A stretch of DNA of 64,000 nt from Acidobacteriaceae bacterium (GCA_028283625.1 JAPWKG010000003.1:19147-83146); one strand, 5' to 3'; counted from the first letter of the stretch, positions 41,830-52,911 are shown. Numbers and translations are program-made. The notes: a model not told the origin generated them from the letters alone.

Positions 41830-42507
41830 TCAAAGGCTTACTGACGAAAACACGGAATCATCCTGCAGATTCGAGGTCTGCTCCGTTCTGCCGGGAAGAA
41901 AATCCGTCACGCGTGGTTGGTGATCCCCGCTTCCATCTCCAAAGACTGCAATGCAGTAGTGCGCAATCTTCCTTCGAGCCTCGCGGCTCAAAGACACGCC
42001 TACGCCGCCATCGGTTGTCAGCGTCCCGTAGGACGCACGTACATCCGCTCCTGCAGCATGGTAGAAGCCCGGCTGCACTACCGGCACCTCGAAGCGGAAG
42101 TGATAGAGCTGCGGGTCGCGAGCATCGCGCCAACCGACGCCCCCTCCTCCCATGGCGTCCGCCGCAGGAACCCGCAAGGAGGCACGTTGAAACTTCGGGT
42201 GCTCTCCCAAACCCATTTGCAGGTCAGTAAAGATAGCCTTCGCATTCTCTACATTTTCAATGCGCAGCGTGAAGTGAACGATGTCCCCGTAGCGCACGCT
42301 CTGGCAACGCCCGTCTGTAGGCAGCTCCTGCGTTGAGGCCACAGCAGCAGCAGGCTGTAGAGATTCCTGAACAGGCTGCTGTGACGGCCAGCCTGGTACA
42401 TTCACCGGACCGTTCGCGCGCGGATCACTCGACAGGCTCATCTGCTGCGCGCCCGCAACGGAGCTCGCAGCATACAGCAGCCACATCCATCTCCACGCAC
42501 GCGTCAT
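41830..42507 (-). CDS. Exported hypothetical protein
   Basis: Signal-like N-terminus MTRAWRWMWLLYAASSVAGAQ, then a soluble domain; no family recognised. Confidence 0.6.
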   Translation of the reverse strand: MTRAWRWMWLLYAASSVAGAQQMSLSSDPRANGPVNVPGWPSQQPVQESLQPAAAVASTQELPTDGRCQSVRYGDIVHFTLRIENVENAKAIFTDLQMGLGEHPKFQRASLRVPAADAMGGGGVGWRDARDPQLYHFRFEVPVVQPGFYHAAGADVRASYGTLTTDGGVGVSLSREARRKIAHYCIAVFGDGSGDHQPRVTDFLPGRTEQTSNLQDDSVFSSVSL

Positions 42508-42613
42508 CTAGCGGACTCCAGGAAAAGCTCAGACTGACTCACAGATTAGCCCTGCGAACCCGCTGCGCATAGAACTTCCCTGATTCGTTACCGTGCAGAT
42601 ACGTCCGGCGCAA

Positions 42614-44593
42614 TTACATCGCGCTTGGTACGCTGATGCCCAGCCATGCCAGCAGCTGCACCAGCGAACGCCGCGCAACGGCCGCCGTAGCCAGCAGCAC
42701 CGTCTTCTTCGTAGCATCCGGCTCGTTCAGCACATGGTGCCGGTGATAGAAGTTGTTGAACCCCTGCGCCAGAACAAAAGCGTACTTTGCCAACACCGCC
42801 GGTTCAGCCTGCGCAATGCCCTGCTCCAGAACATGCGACAGACGCGAGCAAGCCAGCCACACCTCCCACACAGAGTCTTCCGCCAGTACCGCCGAGGCAT
42901 CCAATGCAGCAAACTCACGCAACACCGCGTCTTCTTCCACGCCTGCCTTACGGAAGATATTTGCCGCACGAACGGCTGCGTACTGCGCATAGGGTCCCGT
43001 CTCGCCTTCAAAGCTCAGCGCATCGCGGAAGTCGAAGGCGATCAAAGTATTGCGCGTAAAGCGCAACATGAAGTATCGCAGCGCGCCTACGCCAATCGCC
43101 TCTGCAATGGCCGCGCGCTCAGCGCTTTCCAACTCAGGATGGCGCTTCTCTACTTCTTCGCGAGCAGCGCCGATCATACGATCGATCAGGTCATCGGCTT
43201 TTACTCCAAAGCCCTTGCGACCGCTCACCTCAAGATACTGCTTCGCCTTGTCTTCTTCGCTCAGCGTGTAGCCAAGCTCTTCCGCCGTGCGCGGTGTCAG
43301 AGCGACGAACGCATAGTTCAGATGCGTGTACTTCTCTGCCGCCTCAACGTAGCCCAACGCGCGAAGCGCTTCCTTGACCTGCGTCTGTGGATCGTCCTGA
43401 CGCGAATCGATCACGTTATAAATCGCATCGGCGTGGCCAAAGCTCGGATGAGGCTCCTCTCCCTCCGTCGTCGACACCCAGCAGGTATGCGATAGATACT
43501 CGCGAAACTTTGCGTAACCAAAGTCCAGCCCCAGCAGACCGAACTTCCAAAGGTGATACGCGATGTCCTTTCCGACATACGTTACCGTTCCATTGGAACG
43601 AATGAGGATCTTTGCATCCTCATCAACCTCGCCTTCGGCCAGAGCCGGCGCGCCCGCACGGCGCATCACCCACGCACCCGCATTCTTTCCCGCGGTCTCT
43701 TTGTAGAGAACGCCCTTCTCCACCATCAGCTTGCGCGCATGCTCCCAGAAGTGCAGATGAAGAATCTCGCTCTCGCGCGGCAGAAAGTCATACTCGATGC
43801 CGAGACGCTCCATCGTCTCAAGGTGACGGCGTAGAACACCGGTTGCAATCAGCTCTGCGATGGCGGCGGTATCGTTACCGCCTGCTTCAATCGCATGCAG
43901 TGTGTCGAGACGCAGCTTCTTGCGCTCCGCGACCTTCTCAGGCTCTGCGTCGTACCACTGCGAGACGCGCGCATAAAGATCCCAGCAAGCGTAGTCCAAA
44001 CGCTGCTCACGCTCAGCAAGGTTCGCGATCCAACCGCGCACGCCTTCAAGCGTCATGCCTTCCAACACCGTTACCGCCACGACGATGTCCGCAACCTGAA
44101 CGCCAGTGTTATCGATGTAGTTCTGGACACCGGTGGCATAGCCCGGCTTCCAGGCATCAGGCCGCACCATGCGCGCAAAGGTATCCCCCAGGATGGCGTT
44201 GCGCAGATGTCCAACATGCGCCGCCTTATTTGGGTTGATGCTCGTGTGCTCGATTAGGCGAAAGCCTTCGCCTCCAACCGTGGCATGCTCGCCTGCTGCC
44301 AGCCGTTGCGCAGTAGCGGCACGGTCAAGCTTTACATTCAGGTAGCCGGCACCCGCAATCTCCACGCTCGCTACACCGGGGATCTCCGCCAGCAACGGCT
44401 GCAGCTCCTGCGCAATCGCACGAGGAGCTTTCTTCAATCGCTTGGCCAGCTCAAAGGCAACCGGAAGCGCCATCTCGCCAAACTCCAGCTTCGGAGGAAG
44501 CTCCACAACCAACGATGGAAGCTCTATCTGATAGCGCTCGGCAAGGAGCGATTGAATACGTGACTGAATTCCCTGTTGAAGAATGCGATACAT
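42614..44593 (-). CDS. argS: Arginyl-tRNA synthetase
   Basis: EHTSINPNKAAHVGHLRNAILGDTFARM (HIGH-type), IDFDF-like FDFRDALSFEGETGPYAQYAAVRAANI, C-terminal anticodon-binding region. Confidence 0.96.
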   Translation of the reverse strand: MYRILQQGIQSRIQSLLAERYQIELPSLVVELPPKLEFGEMALPVAFELAKRLKKAPRAIAQELQPLLAEIPGVASVEIAGAGYLNVKLDRAATAQRLAAGEHATVGGEGFRLIEHTSINPNKAAHVGHLRNAILGDTFARMVRPDAWKPGYATGVQNYIDNTGVQVADIVVAVTVLEGMTLEGVRGWIANLAEREQRLDYACWDLYARVSQWYDAEPEKVAERKKLRLDTLHAIEAGGNDTAAIAELIATGVLRRHLETMERLGIEYDFLPRESEILHLHFWEHARKLMVEKGVLYKETAGKNAGAWVMRRAGAPALAEGEVDEDAKILIRSNGTVTYVGKDIAYHLWKFGLLGLDFGYAKFREYLSHTCWVSTTEGEEPHPSFGHADAIYNVIDSRQDDPQTQVKEALRALGYVEAAEKYTHLNYAFVALTPRTAEELGYTLSEEDKAKQYLEVSGRKGFGVKADDLIDRMIGAAREEVEKRHPELESAERAAIAEAIGVGALRYFMLRFTRNTLIAFDFRDALSFEGETGPYAQYAAVRAANIFRKAGVEEDAVLREFAALDASAVLAEDSVWEVWLACSRLSHVLEQGIAQAEPAVLAKYAFVLAQGFNNFYHRHHVLNEPDATKKTVLLATAAVARRSLVQLLAWLGISVPSAM

Positions 44594-44646
44594 AACGGCT
44601 CTAACTCATAGCCCCTGCCTCAGCAGGCGGCTTCTTCCTGTCGTAC

Positions 44647-45687
44647 TTAAATCTCTGTGGCGCTTGGTAGCGCTTCCACTTCATCAAGCAACGGTTTATG
44701 AAATGCCCGCCGTGCGCGGTGAATAAGGAACATTGCACCGCCAACGCCCGTAAGCGCCAGCAGCAACCACACATGCATTAGAAGGCCAAAGGTTGCGGCC
44801 CACTTTACCCCGGCTCCGTGCCTCACCAAAGCATCTTGGCAGGCCAGCTCAAAGGGGCCGATCCCTCCCGGAGAGCTGGGAATCAGAAAGGACAGATTCG
44901 CCTCCGCTACCGCTTGCCAGGGTCCAACCCAATCCGTCGATAGGCCGATCAGCTTTGACGCCGAAGCGTACATCAAACCTTCAAAGCCCCATGCCAGCAG
45001 GCTGTAAACAATCAACATCAACGTGCCTGCGATGCCGATCTTCTCAATGCAGTCGATCGCGAGCGACAACCAATGCTCGATCTTCTTGACCAGGCCGTTT
45101 TGGGTCTTCTGCGCCAGGCTCTGAACCGGAGCATGCAGTTGCTTGGCGCCGAAGATCAACACCAGAAGGCCTACCGTCGAGATCACGACGCAAAGCTCAG
45201 CAACAAGCCGGGCGTGCGGGGAAACGCCTTGCCCGAAACGCATCGTAAAAACGACCATAACGGCCAGAGTGAAGACATCCAGCAGCTTTTCCAGGATCAC
45301 CGTAGAAAGCACGGTGGTCGAGGTCGTACCAAGATCGCTGGCGTAGGTAAAGACGCGCATAATGTCCCCAATGCGTAGCGGCAAAATGTTATTTGCCGCC
45401 AGCGAAGTCATCAGCACGCGTGCGCAAGTGGAGAACTTTGATCCCATCGGCCGCAGCATCCACCACCAGCGGAAGCAGCGCATCGTATAGCCGAGAAAGG
45501 TAAAGCCCAGCACCGCAACCACCCACACCCATGAGGTAATGTGGATGCTGCGAAAAACATGCGGATCAAAACCGCGGGACCCATCCGGGTGACGCCGAAT
45601 ATAAGTCCACCAAATGAAGAAGGCGCTCACCGCAAATCCAGGAAGGATTTTCAGCAGGCTCTTGGCGCGATCACGCGTCATGCGCAC
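44647..45687 (-). CDS. Lysylphosphatidylglycerol synthase TM-region / flippase-like (UPF0104) protein
   Basis: Multi-TM protein; MTSLAANNILPLRIGDIMRVFTYASDLGTTSTTVLSTVILEKLLDVFTL and SFLIPSSPGGIGPFELACQDAL. Confidence 0.85.
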   Translation of the reverse strand: MRMTRDRAKSLLKILPGFAVSAFFIWWTYIRRHPDGSRGFDPHVFRSIHITSWVWVVAVLGFTFLGYTMRCFRWWWMLRPMGSKFSTCARVLMTSLAANNILPLRIGDIMRVFTYASDLGTTSTTVLSTVILEKLLDVFTLAVMVVFTMRFGQGVSPHARLVAELCVVISTVGLLVLIFGAKQLHAPVQSLAQKTQNGLVKKIEHWLSLAIDCIEKIGIAGTLMLIVYSLLAWGFEGLMYASASKLIGLSTDWVGPWQAVAEANLSFLIPSSPGGIGPFELACQDALVRHGAGVKWAATFGLLMHVWLLLALTGVGGAMFLIHRARRAFHKPLLDEVEALPSATEI

Positions 45688-45931
45688 GTCTCCTGGGTCG
45701 ACGGTACCCGTCGAATGGAAAAGGTTCTAATCATCAAGCCTCTTCATTGTATCGTTCGCCCGGCAGAGGACTTCCACCACCTGCAAAGGCTGCTGGACGA
45801 TACGAATTCGGAAATGGCCAGGAGAAGCGCAGCAACAGTACCGCAGCCGAACTCTCTTGTCACGCAATCCGGAGTGCCACTCGAAGACACACGTCCGCAT
45901 TTGCGATTGGAGCCTGCCGCTTGAAGCAAAA

Positions 45932-48900
45932 CTAAGGAACACGAACCGGCCGGAATCCTTCAATCGGGAAGAGTCCCGTAGGATACGTGGCCGTTTGCAC
46001 CTGAGGGCGGAAGGTATAGCGTGCAAACGCGCCGCCCGAAACATAGTTGTAGTTGTTGGTATTGTTGCCGGTCAGGAAGCCACCCACGTACCAGTGCTCA
46101 TTCACCTGATACGCAACCTGGGAATCGATCGAATAATTCAATCCCGTATTGGAGTTCAGGTTCAAACCGCAGAACGGATTGCAGGCAGCGGCCGGAACAG
46201 TAGCCTGAGCGGGAGCATCGGATGCCAGCGGGAAGTAGTACTGCGTATCTTCCTGGAAGGTCTGGATGCCGATTGCTCCATTGATCGTGTAGTGCAGATG
46301 CTCCTTCCAGTGCCCTGTCCACGAGATCGGCAGACTGGCGAGGAAGTACACGTTCGGGCTGAAGTAACCACCCAAACCATACGTGTAGCCACGCTCGTTG
46401 TACTGGTAGTGCGATCCATAGAGCGTACCGCCAATATTCAGCGAACCGTAGTCTTCCCAGGTTGCAACGCGGAAGTAAGCGCCCATGGTTCCGGAGAACT
46501 CGTGATTTTCCAGCACGTGGTATCCGGTCAGGTCGGCTCCATCGGCCTGCAGATAGAGCCCGGACTTTTCATCCCCGGCATCGAAGCGAACGCCACCGCC
46601 GGTGGAAACCACACCACCCCAGATATTACCGTTCGACGACGGATTCGGGTCCCGCATACCGGCATAGGAAAGCATCGTCTGCTTCACCGCATCACGGCCG
46701 CCAAAGAGCGTGAAGTGTGAGTTCCCGGGACGCCACTTCGCACGTCCAATCAGGTTCGAGACCGGAAAGCCATACGGCGTATAGCCAATCGCGCCTGCAA
46801 ACGTGTTGGTCGTCAACTGCAACTCGCCACCGACACCGGAAGCAAACTGCTGGAAGTTGCCTGAGGTCTGGCTGTCATACAGCGTGCCCAGAATCGGCTC
46901 ACCGACGTAGGTCGTCGGGAAGGTGAACTTCCCTGCATCCAGAAAGACCGCTTCCGGCACAAGCGAGAGGCGCGCCGTCTTTCCGAGTGCGAACGAAACC
47001 TCAAACGGTACCGTCAGTGAGGCCAGGCGGTCGATTCCCGGCTGCCCGCTGCGGTAGGCCGCAATTACGCTGCCACCCAGCCAGTTTGAGAAACCCGACT
47101 CGATCAAAGCGAGATCGAGTTGCGTCTGCTGGCGCTCCGTCAACGGAGCTTTCGGATTCATCGACGTACGTGGATCAAAATAACCACGCAGCGGCGGCAG
47201 ATTGCGATCACGAAGGTCCGTGTCCGTCGGTGCAGGCGGCAAAGCGTAGGTCTGCGGAAGCTCGGGCGTCCCCTCATTCTGCATCGGCTGAGGATAGACC
47301 GGATAGTTCATCGGCCCCTGGCTTACCGGAGGAGGAGAGTAGCTGCGCGTGGAACGATGTGTCGTCGTTCTGCGCGGTGCCCGTTCTGTCGAATGTGTCC
47401 GCGGCTGCGGATACTGCTGTCCCGGCGTGCCCTGCTGCTGTTGCTGCATGGTCACAGTTTGACCGGTCGTATCCTGCGCATAGCCTGAAGTCGGCGCCAT
47501 GGGGGCCAGTATGCTCATGCTGGAGGAAGGCACCGCCTCCGAGCGCTGGACCTGCGTGCCTTGTGCCGGAGCCGTGGTGTACTGCGTCGTCGACAGCGCG
47601 GCATTGGAGCTGTCATTATCCGTTGCATAACTCTCTACCGGAGGATGACTCGTTCCCTCCAGCACCGCCGGCGCATGCTGCTGGTTGGCGCGGATTGCCT
47701 CTGCCCGCTCCCGCGCAGTCAAGCGATGAGACTGCACCGGAGGAGCATAGGTAATCGTGCGATCCGCAGAGTGCGGCACAGGCGTCAGCCTGGATTCGCC
47801 CGGCACAAAGATCGGAGGAGGAACATAGTGCGGCTGTTCTGTGGAGGCCGTGCTACGGACGGTCGTTGTCTCCGCAGCCTCTCTGGTTGCACGTAGATGA
47901 ATCGGCCGTGGTGTGCTGCTGGCAGGCGAGCTTGCGCTCGTTGGCGTTGAAGCCTGTGAGCTCACACCGAAGTTGGCGAACGCATTCCCTGAGGACGCCC
48001 CCGCAGCACTGTGCGGCTTCGCTGCCACGTGCGAACCAGTGGTGCTCTTACGCTTTTTTCTGGAAACAGGATAAGGGCTGTTCGAAACCGGATACGAAGC
48101 CTCCTGCCCGGAAGCGCTCATAAAGGCAGCGGTCTCCATGCGGTCAGAGCCCTGATGGCTCACCCCGAGATAGGAGAGCACGGGGAGCGCATCGGGCTCA
48201 GCAAGCGACGTCTTCGCGCGCCCCGTCACACGTCCCAAAAGCGCATCGGCAGAACCATCTCCCGGCATCGTCTCTCCGGGTACAAAGGAGCGGTACGGAC
48301 CGTACTTGGCTTCCATCGCCGGGGACGGCTTCAGGCGCAAAACCGCCTGTTGCGATGGCTTCCGTTGCGTACGTCCGGGAAGCTCAGGCTGGGTGACCGA
48401 CGACTGCGGAGGAAGATAATCCCCCAGCGTTGTCTTCTTGGTCGAGGGGCGAACACTCGGAGCCGCATCGTCCACAGAGCTACCGTTCAGACCATCGCTT
48501 GTTGCTCCCTCCAGCGACTGCACGGCTGATCCCGTTCCCCGCGGTACGGAGTTTGACAGCGCAGAAGAGCGACGGCTAAGAACCACAGGAGCCTGCGCAG
48601 CGCTTCCAAAACTCGGGAGATAGGGCTCGGTGTACGCAGGCTGGGAGACCGTATCCGCGTCCTGTGCCCCCGTAGAGTTCGTGCGCACGGGAGCATCCGG
48701 TTGGGAAAGCAGCGTAGGAAGATCGTCCTGCCTCTCCACACTCGGCAAACGCGCCGGTGCGGGTGCGTGTTCGAGAGCTTCTGCCAGCTCCGCCCCCGGA
48801 TCAGGCTGCGGCATCGACGACAACGAGGCGCGGTAATAATCTGCCGCACGCCCCGGATTGCCGCGAGCGGTTTCAAATCTTGCTGCCAGCCCTAAAAGCT

Positions 48901-51523
48901 GAGAATCGCGAGGGTACTGGTCCAGGCCAAAACGCAGCCAAACCTCGGCATCCTTCAAGTCATTGGCCACAAGCGCGGCCCCAACCGCTGCACGATAATC
49001 AGCAGCGGTGCCCTTAGAAAGGTCCTGCGAACGGAAGATCTGAATCGCTTCCTTCGGCATACCACTGGCGGCATAGCCACTGCCCAGCGCACGCAGCACA
49101 CCCGGGTTGTTCGGGAACGCGCGAGCAGCCGCATTCAGAATAGCGATGGCACGGCGGGGGTTATGCGCAGCCAGCGCCTGTTGCGACCGGCGCACGGCCC
49201 AGCTTGCCCAGATCACCTGAACCTGCCGGCGCTGCTCCTCCGTAAGATCCTTACGACTGCCGATCGTCATCAGCTGCTTGTACAACGCCGGATCGTTCCC
49301 GGCATTGAACAGCAACCAGGCCGCCTGAATATCCATCGCAGCCGGAGCCTGCACCCCTTCAACGCGATAGTGCGACTGCGCACGATTTAAAAAGCGCATC
49401 GCGTCCTGCGGATGTCCCAGAGCGGCGTAGATATTGCCAACCGTCTGCAGGTAATCCGGATCAGCCTCCAACTGGCGCCTCATGGCAGGAGGAACCTGCT
49501 GGATCTCCGCCAGAGCTTCCTGATCGTGCCCGGTCGCGTGCAGAGAGTTCAGCAAGCCCTTCCAGGCGTCCGGGCGATCTGGGTTATTGGTCAAAATCGC
49601 TTCAAACAGCGGAAACGCCTGCGCCGTGTTGTTGTGCTTCAGGTAGAGATTGGCCAGCGTGACCTGCGCGGCGACGAACGGCTTCTGGCCGTTCTGCTTC
49701 TGCGCGGACAAAAACTCCTCCAGCACCGTCTGCGCCAGATCATCGTGATTCTGGCTGATGTAGACCGCCGCAACCGACGTTGCAAAGCCGGGCTGCTGCA
49801 TCGCCGCCTGGTAGCTGTCGGGCGGCATCTGCTGCAGCAACGCATAGGCTTCTGTATCGTTACCGGTGGCGTGCTCGGTCTGCACCAACCCCACCCATGC
49901 GTTCGTGTTCTGTGCGTCTGCCGACAACACTTCACGATAGAGCCCTTCAGCCTGCTGATGCCGTCCTGCAGCCTCCAACAACGCCGCATACTGCATCTGC
50001 GTATCCGCGTGCAGGCTGCTGGCATCGGACGGGAACGGCAACGAGAGAGCCAGCTGCAGAACGCGCTGTGCCTCCGCATCATGATTCGTTGCCGAGTAAA
50101 CCGAGGCCAGAGTGCGCAGATAATCCGGATCACGCATCAACTGGGCACGGACCGAACCCGGCATACGGCGTTCTACACCTAACGCCTGATCAAAACGATT
50201 CGCAGAAGCGTATCCGGAAAAAAGCCCCTTCCAGCCGCTTACATCCGCATTATGACGACGCACAAAGTCTTCATACAGCGCAATGGCTGCCTCGGGCTTT
50301 TCCGACTGCAGGTACGCGCCGCCCAGCGCCTGCATCGCACCTGCATCGCCAGGACGCATCGCCAGAGCCGACTGATACTGCGCAATCGCAGTGTTGATAT
50401 CGCCCTCGGCCATCGCACCGGAGCCTTCGCGCATCGTGTAGTAAAAACGAGAATCTGATAGCGCCTTCTGCACGCCGGCGCTATGATCGCCGTTTTGCGC
50501 CGCCTCGCTCAGGTAGCTCACCGCGCCCGCGAAGTTCGACTGATTCATCCGCACATACCCCAGGCCTGCCAACGCCTTGGGATCGTTTGGATTGCGTGCC
50601 AGCATGGCCTGGAATCTCTGCTCTGCTTCGGAGTACCGCTTGGCATTCAGTGCCGCATAGGCCTGCTGCACCTCACGGCCATCGGCGGCACGCTGCTCCA
50701 TTTCCGCCTTCTGCTCCGGGGTCAGCTTGCGAACCGACGCGCTCGTGCGCTCGTCCTGCGCCAACGCACTGGCTAACTGAGCGTCCGGGTGCTTCGCGAT
50801 AAACCGTCGGATCTCCTCAGCCGTTGCCGGGTTGGACTGATCCCACGTCAAGGCCTGACGCAAAGCATCGGAAGCATCCGGATCGTTCGGATACTTTGAC
50901 AGCAGCTTTCTGCCTTCTGCGCGCGTACGAGGGTTATACGTAAGAATCTTACCCAGCGCGATCGTGTAACGCGGGTCGTCCGGGTACTTATCCATCAGAG
51001 CACGCAGGCCGGCTACAGCCTGCGGACGCGTATCGTCCGTTGCAGCCTCGGTCTGGTAATAGCTCAGCGCGGCCTCGCCCGGAGGAGGATTGTTGCCATA
51101 CACCTGGCGCATTAAAGCCATCGCGCGAGCATATTGCCCCTGCTGCGAAAGCTGCCCTGCCTGCCGCAGCAGCACGTTCGTGTCCTGCGCAGTTCCCATA
51201 TTCTCCACTTTGGAGATGTTCGGGTCCGAAGGATTTACGGCACGCAAACGGGCCAGATACCCATTCGCTTCGTCGATTTTTCCTTCCTGCTTGCTCGCAC
51301 GGGCCATTCCGGCCAGCGCTTCGGCATTATTCGGATCACTGAGCAAAACCTGCTGCCAGGCCTGCTTAGCCAGATCCATACGGCCTCGCGCCTCCAGAGC
51401 GTGCGCCTTCCCGAGAGCCTGAGCGGTAATCGAATCCTGAGCCAATGCAGTGCACGGCGTCACCGCCAGCGCGCACAGCAGAAGGCTCAATATCCGATAT
51501 TGCTTCCGCGAAACTTTGCTCAT
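45932..51523 (-). CDS. bcsC: Cellulose synthase outer-membrane subunit BcsC (TPR + long linker + beta-barrel)
   Basis: Signal peptide, many TPRs, and a C-terminal barrel domain (GGGVRFDAGDEKSGLYLQADGADLTGYHVLENHEFSGTMGAYFRV, HWYVGGFLTGNNTNNYNYVSGGAFARYTF). Start placed at MSKVSRKQ. Confidence 0.93.
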   Translation of the reverse strand: MSKVSRKQYRILSLLLCALAVTPCTALAQDSITAQALGKAHALEARGRMDLAKQAWQQVLLSDPNNAEALAGMARASKQEGKIDEANGYLARLRAVNPSDPNISKVENMGTAQDTNVLLRQAGQLSQQGQYARAMALMRQVYGNNPPPGEAALSYYQTEAATDDTRPQAVAGLRALMDKYPDDPRYTIALGKILTYNPRTRAEGRKLLSKYPNDPDASDALRQALTWDQSNPATAEEIRRFIAKHPDAQLASALAQDERTSASVRKLTPEQKAEMEQRAADGREVQQAYAALNAKRYSEAEQRFQAMLARNPNDPKALAGLGYVRMNQSNFAGAVSYLSEAAQNGDHSAGVQKALSDSRFYYTMREGSGAMAEGDINTAIAQYQSALAMRPGDAGAMQALGGAYLQSEKPEAAIALYEDFVRRHNADVSGWKGLFSGYASANRFDQALGVERRMPGSVRAQLMRDPDYLRTLASVYSATNHDAEAQRVLQLALSLPFPSDASSLHADTQMQYAALLEAAGRHQQAEGLYREVLSADAQNTNAWVGLVQTEHATGNDTEAYALLQQMPPDSYQAAMQQPGFATSVAAVYISQNHDDLAQTVLEEFLSAQKQNGQKPFVAAQVTLANLYLKHNNTAQAFPLFEAILTNNPDRPDAWKGLLNSLHATGHDQEALAEIQQVPPAMRRQLEADPDYLQTVGNIYAALGHPQDAMRFLNRAQSHYRVEGVQAPAAMDIQAAWLLFNAGNDPALYKQLMTIGSRKDLTEEQRRQVQVIWASWAVRRSQQALAAHNPRRAIAILNAAARAFPNNPGVLRALGSGYAASGMPKEAIQIFRSQDLSKGTAADYRAAVGAALVANDLKDAEVWLRFGLDQYPRDSQLLGLAARFETARGNPGRAADYYRASLSSMPQPDPGAELAEALEHAPAPARLPSVERQDDLPTLLSQPDAPVRTNSTGAQDADTVSQPAYTEPYLPSFGSAAQAPVVLSRRSSALSNSVPRGTGSAVQSLEGATSDGLNGSSVDDAAPSVRPSTKKTTLGDYLPPQSSVTQPELPGRTQRKPSQQAVLRLKPSPAMEAKYGPYRSFVPGETMPGDGSADALLGRVTGRAKTSLAEPDALPVLSYLGVSHQGSDRMETAAFMSASGQEASYPVSNSPYPVSRKKRKSTTGSHVAAKPHSAAGASSGNAFANFGVSSQASTPTSASSPASSTPRPIHLRATREAAETTTVRSTASTEQPHYVPPPIFVPGESRLTPVPHSADRTITYAPPVQSHRLTARERAEAIRANQQHAPAVLEGTSHPPVESYATDNDSSNAALSTTQYTTAPAQGTQVQRSEAVPSSSMSILAPMAPTSGYAQDTTGQTVTMQQQQQGTPGQQYPQPRTHSTERAPRRTTTHRSTRSYSPPPVSQGPMNYPVYPQPMQNEGTPELPQTYALPPAPTDTDLRDRNLPPLRGYFDPRTSMNPKAPLTERQQTQLDLALIESGFSNWLGGSVIAAYRSGQPGIDRLASLTVPFEVSFALGKTARLSLVPEAVFLDAGKFTFPTTYVGEPILGTLYDSQTSGNFQQFASGVGGELQLTTNTFAGAIGYTPYGFPVSNLIGRAKWRPGNSHFTLFGGRDAVKQTMLSYAGMRDPNPSSNGNIWGGVVSTGGGVRFDAGDEKSGLYLQADGADLTGYHVLENHEFSGTMGAYFRVATWEDYGSLNIGGTLYGSHYQYNERGYTYGLGGYFSPNVYFLASLPISWTGHWKEHLHYTINGAIGIQTFQEDTQYYFPLASDAPAQATVPAAACNPFCGLNLNSNTGLNYSIDSQVAYQVNEHWYVGGFLTGNNTNNYNYVSGGAFARYTFRPQVQTATYPTGLFPIEGFRPVRVP

Positions 51524-51726
51524 TGCCTCTCTGGAATCCTTATTTCTGCCCCATTCCTGATGCATAAACGGCCGGAGCGTACCGTCTCCCTGCCAATGGT
51601 TGCAGGCAGATTACCCTGTTTTGCCCAATTCTGTGTGCTTTTTTTCCCGCCCGGAGCCTTGCAAGATATATCCGTGCCCACCTTGAACACGGCGTATTCT
51701 CCAACCGCAACGAACTGTAGCTTGCG

Positions 51727-52911
51727 TTATTTCCACCTCACCTTGAGACGCCCATCTCGCTCAAAGCTGTAGAGGCCGCTCATAAAACCATCTTCGAACA
51801 ACGCCAGGTTCTGGTCGTAATACATCCCTTGCTGGCCATAAAGCCCCCGTTGTGGGTCAAGCGTCGCCTCAAGCCGTGCGGCCTGAGACTTTTCTTCCTC
51901 TTTCCGGTTCAGAGCGTGAAGATAGGGTATCACTGCAGCGGAAAAGCCCGGAGGCGCTGCGTCCTGAATCACCTGTCCTTCGGGGCCGACCTGTTGCGGC
52001 GGCGTGATGTGGCCGCTCGCCAGATAGGTTGCCATCCCAGGAATGCTCTTCCGAATCTCTGCGATGTGCGGAGTCTGCGAGTTGCTGAGGCCCGCCCAGA
52101 GGTAAACACGAATCGCGTCGTAGCTCCCTACCGGCACAGGCGGCTGCTGGCCCTGCGCCAAAGCGGCGACCACGCCCGGAGGCGCGGAGGGCTCGAGGCC
52201 GTGATCGCTGGAAACCTGCATCCAGTCCATCGCGAACCCTCCCGAGGTGTGCAGCACCGAAGGCAGCGAGGCCAGCACCTGAGCCCAGGGAGCACTCGGA
52301 TCCTGACGAGCAAAATACTGCAGCTGAAACGGAGCCATATAGCTCGGGTTCACAAACCAGACCGACGGTGAAGGATGAAAGCCCTGGCGTCCAGGCAGCA
52401 GAGTCGTGCCGAGATTCGGAATCAGCGTCAGCTCTTCACGCGCGATGCGATTGGCTATCGTAATCCCCAGCTTCGAGTAGCGGTCCACTCCCCAAAGCCG
52501 TCCTGCCTCGCAAAGCGAGTACGCCATCCACAGATCAGCATCCGAAGCCGAGTTCTCATCGAGAACCCTCCAGGAGCCATCCGGCGCCTTCCCCCAGCTC
52601 CATGCCGGAAGATGCTGTGTCAGGTCTCCCTGCGCCAGATTGTTTTCCGTCCACGACAGCAGCTTGTCGAAGCGTATCCGGTCGTTCGCCACCAAGGCAA
52701 AGAACATGGCGTACGACTCACTCTCGCTCGTCGAACGGTCTCCCGCATTATGGTCAACGACGCGCCCCTGCGCATCAACAAAGTGCGTCGAGTACTGATT
52801 CCAAAGCGGCCAGTTCTGCGCGTGGCATCCCGTCGCCGAGATCAGCCCCAGGGAGATTAGAGCGCAGGAAAACTTCCGAAGAAATCGCTTCCCACCAGCA
52901 ATGCGTCCCAT
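51727..52911 (-). CDS. bcsZ: Glycoside hydrolase family 8 endoglucanase BcsZ
   Basis: STSESESYAMFFALVANDRIRFDKLLSWTENNLAQGDL, NSASDADLWMAYSLCEAGRLW; in the bcs cluster. Confidence 0.93.
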   Translation of the reverse strand: MGRIAGGKRFLRKFSCALISLGLISATGCHAQNWPLWNQYSTHFVDAQGRVVDHNAGDRSTSESESYAMFFALVANDRIRFDKLLSWTENNLAQGDLTQHLPAWSWGKAPDGSWRVLDENSASDADLWMAYSLCEAGRLWGVDRYSKLGITIANRIAREELTLIPNLGTTLLPGRQGFHPSPSVWFVNPSYMAPFQLQYFARQDPSAPWAQVLASLPSVLHTSGGFAMDWMQVSSDHGLEPSAPPGVVAALAQGQQPPVPVGSYDAIRVYLWAGLSNSQTPHIAEIRKSIPGMATYLASGHITPPQQVGPEGQVIQDAAPPGFSAAVIPYLHALNRKEEEKSQAARLEATLDPQRGLYGQQGMYYDQNLALFEDGFMSGLYSFERDGRLKVRWK

